Below, piece after piece: positions 60,768 through 64,000 of a stretch of 64,000 nt of DNA. The stretch is from positions 184,856-248,855 of the forward strand of contig NZ_JACJQL010000003.1 of assembly GCF_014696625.1 (NCBI RefSeq), given 5' to 3'. Position 1 is the first letter of the stretch; every line of letters starts with the position of its first letter. The notes beneath the pieces were generated by a model, which saw only the letters and a program-made list of their open reading frames with translations, was not told the DNA's origin and searched no databases. The position numbers were made by a program, and so were the translations under genes. This DNA comes from Nostoc parmelioides FACHB-3921. GTDB taxonomy: Bacteria; Cyanobacteriota; Cyanobacteriia; Cyanobacteriales; Nostocaceae.

Positions 60768-61454
60768 TCACGCTCCGCTTCCTAACTCCAACAACCCAGG
60801 TGGGGGAGTAATTTCAATGCGGCGGGTTTGTAAATCTACTACTGGTGCGATCGCTTTGACAAAGGGAATTAGCACAGTTTTTGGTTTTTTGTCGCTAGGA
60901 ACTGGCTCATGCAGGCTCACTTCTAGTAAATCATTGCCAGCCGGGATGACATCAACTACGGTCCCTACCAAATCTCCGGAGGTTTGTAAGAATACTTCCA
61001 TGCCGATTAAATCGACCACATGATATTCATCTTCGCCTAATTCTGGGCGATCGCTCGCTGGTACAAACAACATACAACCCCGTAATTCTTCCGACTGGCT
61101 GCGATTTTCCACACCAGCTAACTGGAGGACATATAAATTTTTGTTCTCCAGGTAACGACCATGCAGCAATTCTATAGGTTGTGGCTCTGTTTGCCCCGGA
61201 CGTAATAACCATCGGGTTCCCGGCACTTCAAAGCGTTCGGGAAAGTCAGAGTCAGGATAGACTCGTACTTCCCCAGATAAGCCTTGTGCGGAAACGATTT
61301 TACCAATTTGTAGCCATTCGTCGGGATTGGGAGTTGAGAATTGGGGACTAGGGACTGGGGTTTGGGGTTTGGGAACTGGGAACTTCTCCCCCTGCCTCCC
61401 CTGCTCCCCCTGCCCCCTGCTCCCTGCCCCTTTACTATCTTGTTTACGCTTCAT
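60768..61454 (-). CDS. rimM: RimM, 16S rRNA processing/ribosome maturation factor
   Basis: 228 residues. The RimM N-terminal domain begins at [20 protein letters not shown] and the PRC-barrel domain covers about 125-220 ([39 protein letters not shown]). It binds S19 and helps mature the 30S subunit. Residues 1-45 (with [11 protein letters not shown], then [14 protein letters not shown]) are extra and are encoded by G-rich and GGGACTGG-type repeats; the true start could be later, but no ATG is seen before the core. It follows the aminotransferase gene by three bases. Confidence 0.88.
   Translation of the reverse strand: MKRKQDSKGAGSRGQGEQGRQGEKFPVPKPQTPVPSPQFSTPNPDEWLQIGKIVSAQGLSGEVRVYPDSDFPERFEVPGTRWLLRPGQTEPQPIELLHGRYLENKNLYVLQLAGVENRSQSEELRGCMLFVPASDRPELGEDEYHVVDLIGMEVFLQTSGDLVGTVVDVIPAGNDLLEVSLHEPVPSDKKPKTVLIPFVKAIAPVVDLQTRRIEITPPPGLLELGSGA
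61321..61440. repeat. G-rich repeats encoding the RimM N-terminal extension
   Basis: GGGACTGGGGTTTGGGG units (61321-61382) and CCTCCCCTGCTCCCCCTG stretches (61385-61432) lie inside the reading frame. The same repeats are non-coding elsewhere in the window. Confidence 0.75.
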
Positions 61455-61457
61455 GAC

Positions 61458-62741
61458 TTAGGCACTAACAGGTGTACGCTGGTAAATTTGTTCGACTGCT
61501 TTTGCTAGACGCTGCATACCAAGGGCGATTTCAGTATCGCTACCAGTCAAGCTGATGCGGACACATTGGTGTTTGTGCGCCCATTCTTCTTTTAAGCCAG
61601 GGAAGAATGTACTACCAGGGACGACAATTACCCCGACCTTTTTCAGTTCTTGGTATAATTCCCAATCGGTGATGGGCAAATCTTGTAACCATAGCCAACT
61701 AAAGATAGCACCTTCACCGCGATGGAGGAACCAAGGTAATTCTTTAGGCATGGCGGCTTCTAAAGCATTCTCGACGATGGCGAATTTGTTTTTGTAGAAG
61801 GGACGAATGACTTGTTCCGCGATTTGTGCCAACGCACCAGAGTTAATGGCACGAGCGGCGATCGCCTGCCCATAGCGTGAGGAATGTAAACTAGCATTAG
61901 TCTGGAAAGATTCTAGGACTTGAATTAATCTTTCATTACCGATAGCAATGCCAATTCTTTCCCCTGGTAAACCTGCTTTCGATAAGCTAGTGCAATGAAG
62001 AATATTTTCCCCAAAAATCAGCGACATATCCGTGAAGTTCAACGCCGGGAATGGGGGAGCGTAAGCCGAATCAATTAGCACTGGCACATTATAAGGGGCG
62101 GCGAGGGCAGCAATTTTTCTCACTTCGTCATCTGTGAGGACGTTGCCTGTAGGATTACAAGGGCGAGAGAAGATAACGCAGCCTGTACTTTCGGAAATAG
62201 ATACCTGGCTAAAATCGGGGCGATATTTAAAGCTGTGTGCTGCCGCATCAATATCTAGAGATGGTTTGTAAGCAACTAAAGCTTCGGGAACTAGACAAAT
62301 ACCACCGTAGCCAGTGTAATCGGGACTCAGGGGTAAAACAATCTGCTTCAGGTCGCCGTTGCTAGTGTAACCGCCGAAAACATTAGCAGCATAAAAGTAG
62401 AGAGTTTGACTACCCGGAGTGATTAAGATATTGCGATCGGTTAAATTCAGACCATAGCGACGGTTAAAATCTTTGACAACTGCTTCAATTAATGGCGCAT
62501 AGCCTTGACTAGAACCGTAGCGACAAACTACTTCACCATATTCTTGACTTGCTAAGAGTTCTGCTGTGCAGTCCCGCCATAACTGTTCTACCTCTGGCAA
62601 AATCAACGGGTTGCCTGCACTTAAATTAATTAAATCCTGCCCTCCACCAGACTTCAACGTTTCGATAATGTCCTTCATAATCGCTCGTACACCAGTCAGG
62701 TTGGACATTTGATCGCCAATTTTAGTTAGGGCAGGGTTCAT
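61458..62741 (-). CDS. avtA: AvtA-like PLP aminotransferase (valine-pyruvate type)
   Basis: About 427 residues of fold-type I aminotransferases. SAGNPLILPEVEQLWRD and NILITPGSQTLYFYAANVF resemble AvtA; the PLP lysine is in HCTSLSKAGLPGERIG; the C-terminal Arg is in CVRISLTGSD. AvtA moves an amino group between alanine and 2-oxoisovalerate. ATG 62741 is preferred, because the family begins there (MNPALTKIGDQMSNLTGVRA); an upstream start at 62810 would add an unlikely leader. It is co-transcribed with rimM. Confidence 0.82.
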   Translation of the reverse strand: MNPALTKIGDQMSNLTGVRAIMKDIIETLKSGGGQDLINLSAGNPLILPEVEQLWRDCTAELLASQEYGEVVCRYGSSQGYAPLIEAVVKDFNRRYGLNLTDRNILITPGSQTLYFYAANVFGGYTSNGDLKQIVLPLSPDYTGYGGICLVPEALVAYKPSLDIDAAAHSFKYRPDFSQVSISESTGCVIFSRPCNPTGNVLTDDEVRKIAALAAPYNVPVLIDSAYAPPFPALNFTDMSLIFGENILHCTSLSKAGLPGERIGIAIGNERLIQVLESFQTNASLHSSRYGQAIAARAINSGALAQIAEQVIRPFYKNKFAIVENALEAAMPKELPWFLHRGEGAIFSWLWLQDLPITDWELYQELKKVGVIVVPGSTFFPGLKEEWAHKHQCVRISLTGSDTEIALGMQRLAKAVEQIYQRTPVSA

Positions 62742-63023
62742 AAGCTTTAACAGTAAAGATAATTGAAGGGTTGACAAAAATATGAGTCTAGTGCAGCAGA
62801 CCGATATCATTTTCTAGGCTTGCCGCCTGTAACTAATGTACCAATCTCAGCCGAAAATGCAATTTTAGTTAGTTTACAAAAAAGTTATGTAAATTTTCTG
62901 CAACTACCATTCGATAGAATCTTGCTCACCCCATCATTTTTAATTTTTCAGTGTTGCAGGTAAGATACTCCCAGGTAAGGGCTTTTTTTGAATTTTGAAT
63001 TTTGAATTGATGAGGAGGGCTAA

Positions 63024-64000
<977 letters not shown>

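Overview
The window comes from a filamentous, heterocyst-forming cyanobacterium of the Anabaena/Nostoc/Trichormus group. It is rich in HIP1 octamers (GCGATCGC) and in short heptamer-type tandem repeats between genes. It carries two recognisable heterocyst loci. One is hetC-hetP (50.5-56 kb, minus strand), with an NtcA-type promoter and a HetR-type palindrome. The other is a 17-gene heterocyst envelope polysaccharide (HEP) island with hepA and hepC (19.4-41.1 kb, minus strand). Its order matches, from memory, alr2825-alr2841 of Anabaena sp. PCC 7120.

Layout. 0-3.2 kb: a beta-propeller protein cut by the window edge and a GT4 glycosyltransferase. 3.8-9.3 kb (plus strand): a PAS-AraC regulator, then a tight run of four genes: a Cache-HAMP membrane sensor without an output domain, a MinD/ParA-type ATPase, a large protein with an HExxH motif, and a protein with two cyclic-nucleotide-binding domains. 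9.5-18.7 kb (plus strand): a RiPP cluster with a double-glycine precursor peptide, a radical SAM enzyme with a degenerate C-terminal cluster-binding region, an unassigned helical-repeat protein, and a three-part NHLM-type export machine (HlyD adaptor, C39 peptidase-ABC exporter, second ABC protein with a cNMP-like N terminus). 18.8-19.2 kb: a small secreted protein.

19.4-41.1 kb is the HEP island: sugar-nucleotide synthesis (RfbF, RfbC, an epimerase, oxidoreductases), a BY-kinase/Wzc-like chain-length protein, the initiating sugar transferase HepC, the exporter HepA, eight glycosyltransferases and an O-antigen-ligase-like protein. 41.5-45.6 kb holds a kinase / PP2C / VWA set resembling a TerY-P triad. 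46-50.5 kb holds a PatA-like response regulator, a secreted protein, a baeRF-type protein and an HdeD-like membrane protein. 50.5-55.3 kb is hetP and hetC. 56.2-58.6 kb is a GH116 glucosidase gene between two diverged 108-bp inverted repeats. 59-64 kb holds a Coq4-like gene divergent from a TetR gene with paired operators, then rimM, an avtA-like aminotransferase and a class III alcohol dehydrogenase cut by the window end.

The least familiar part is 4.7-18.7 kb: a possible signalling/partitioning operon directly ahead of a RiPP cluster whose core peptide holds two near-repeats (ANYVACG and ANYQCG). The second theme is repeats. There is a 132-bp MITE-like element in two copies, one of which supplies a gene's stop codon; a 108-bp element family; a palindrome family in three copies; and G-rich repeats that run in frame through an ABC exporter and the start of RimM. 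All assignments come from reading the sequence and from memory of protein families; no database search was run.
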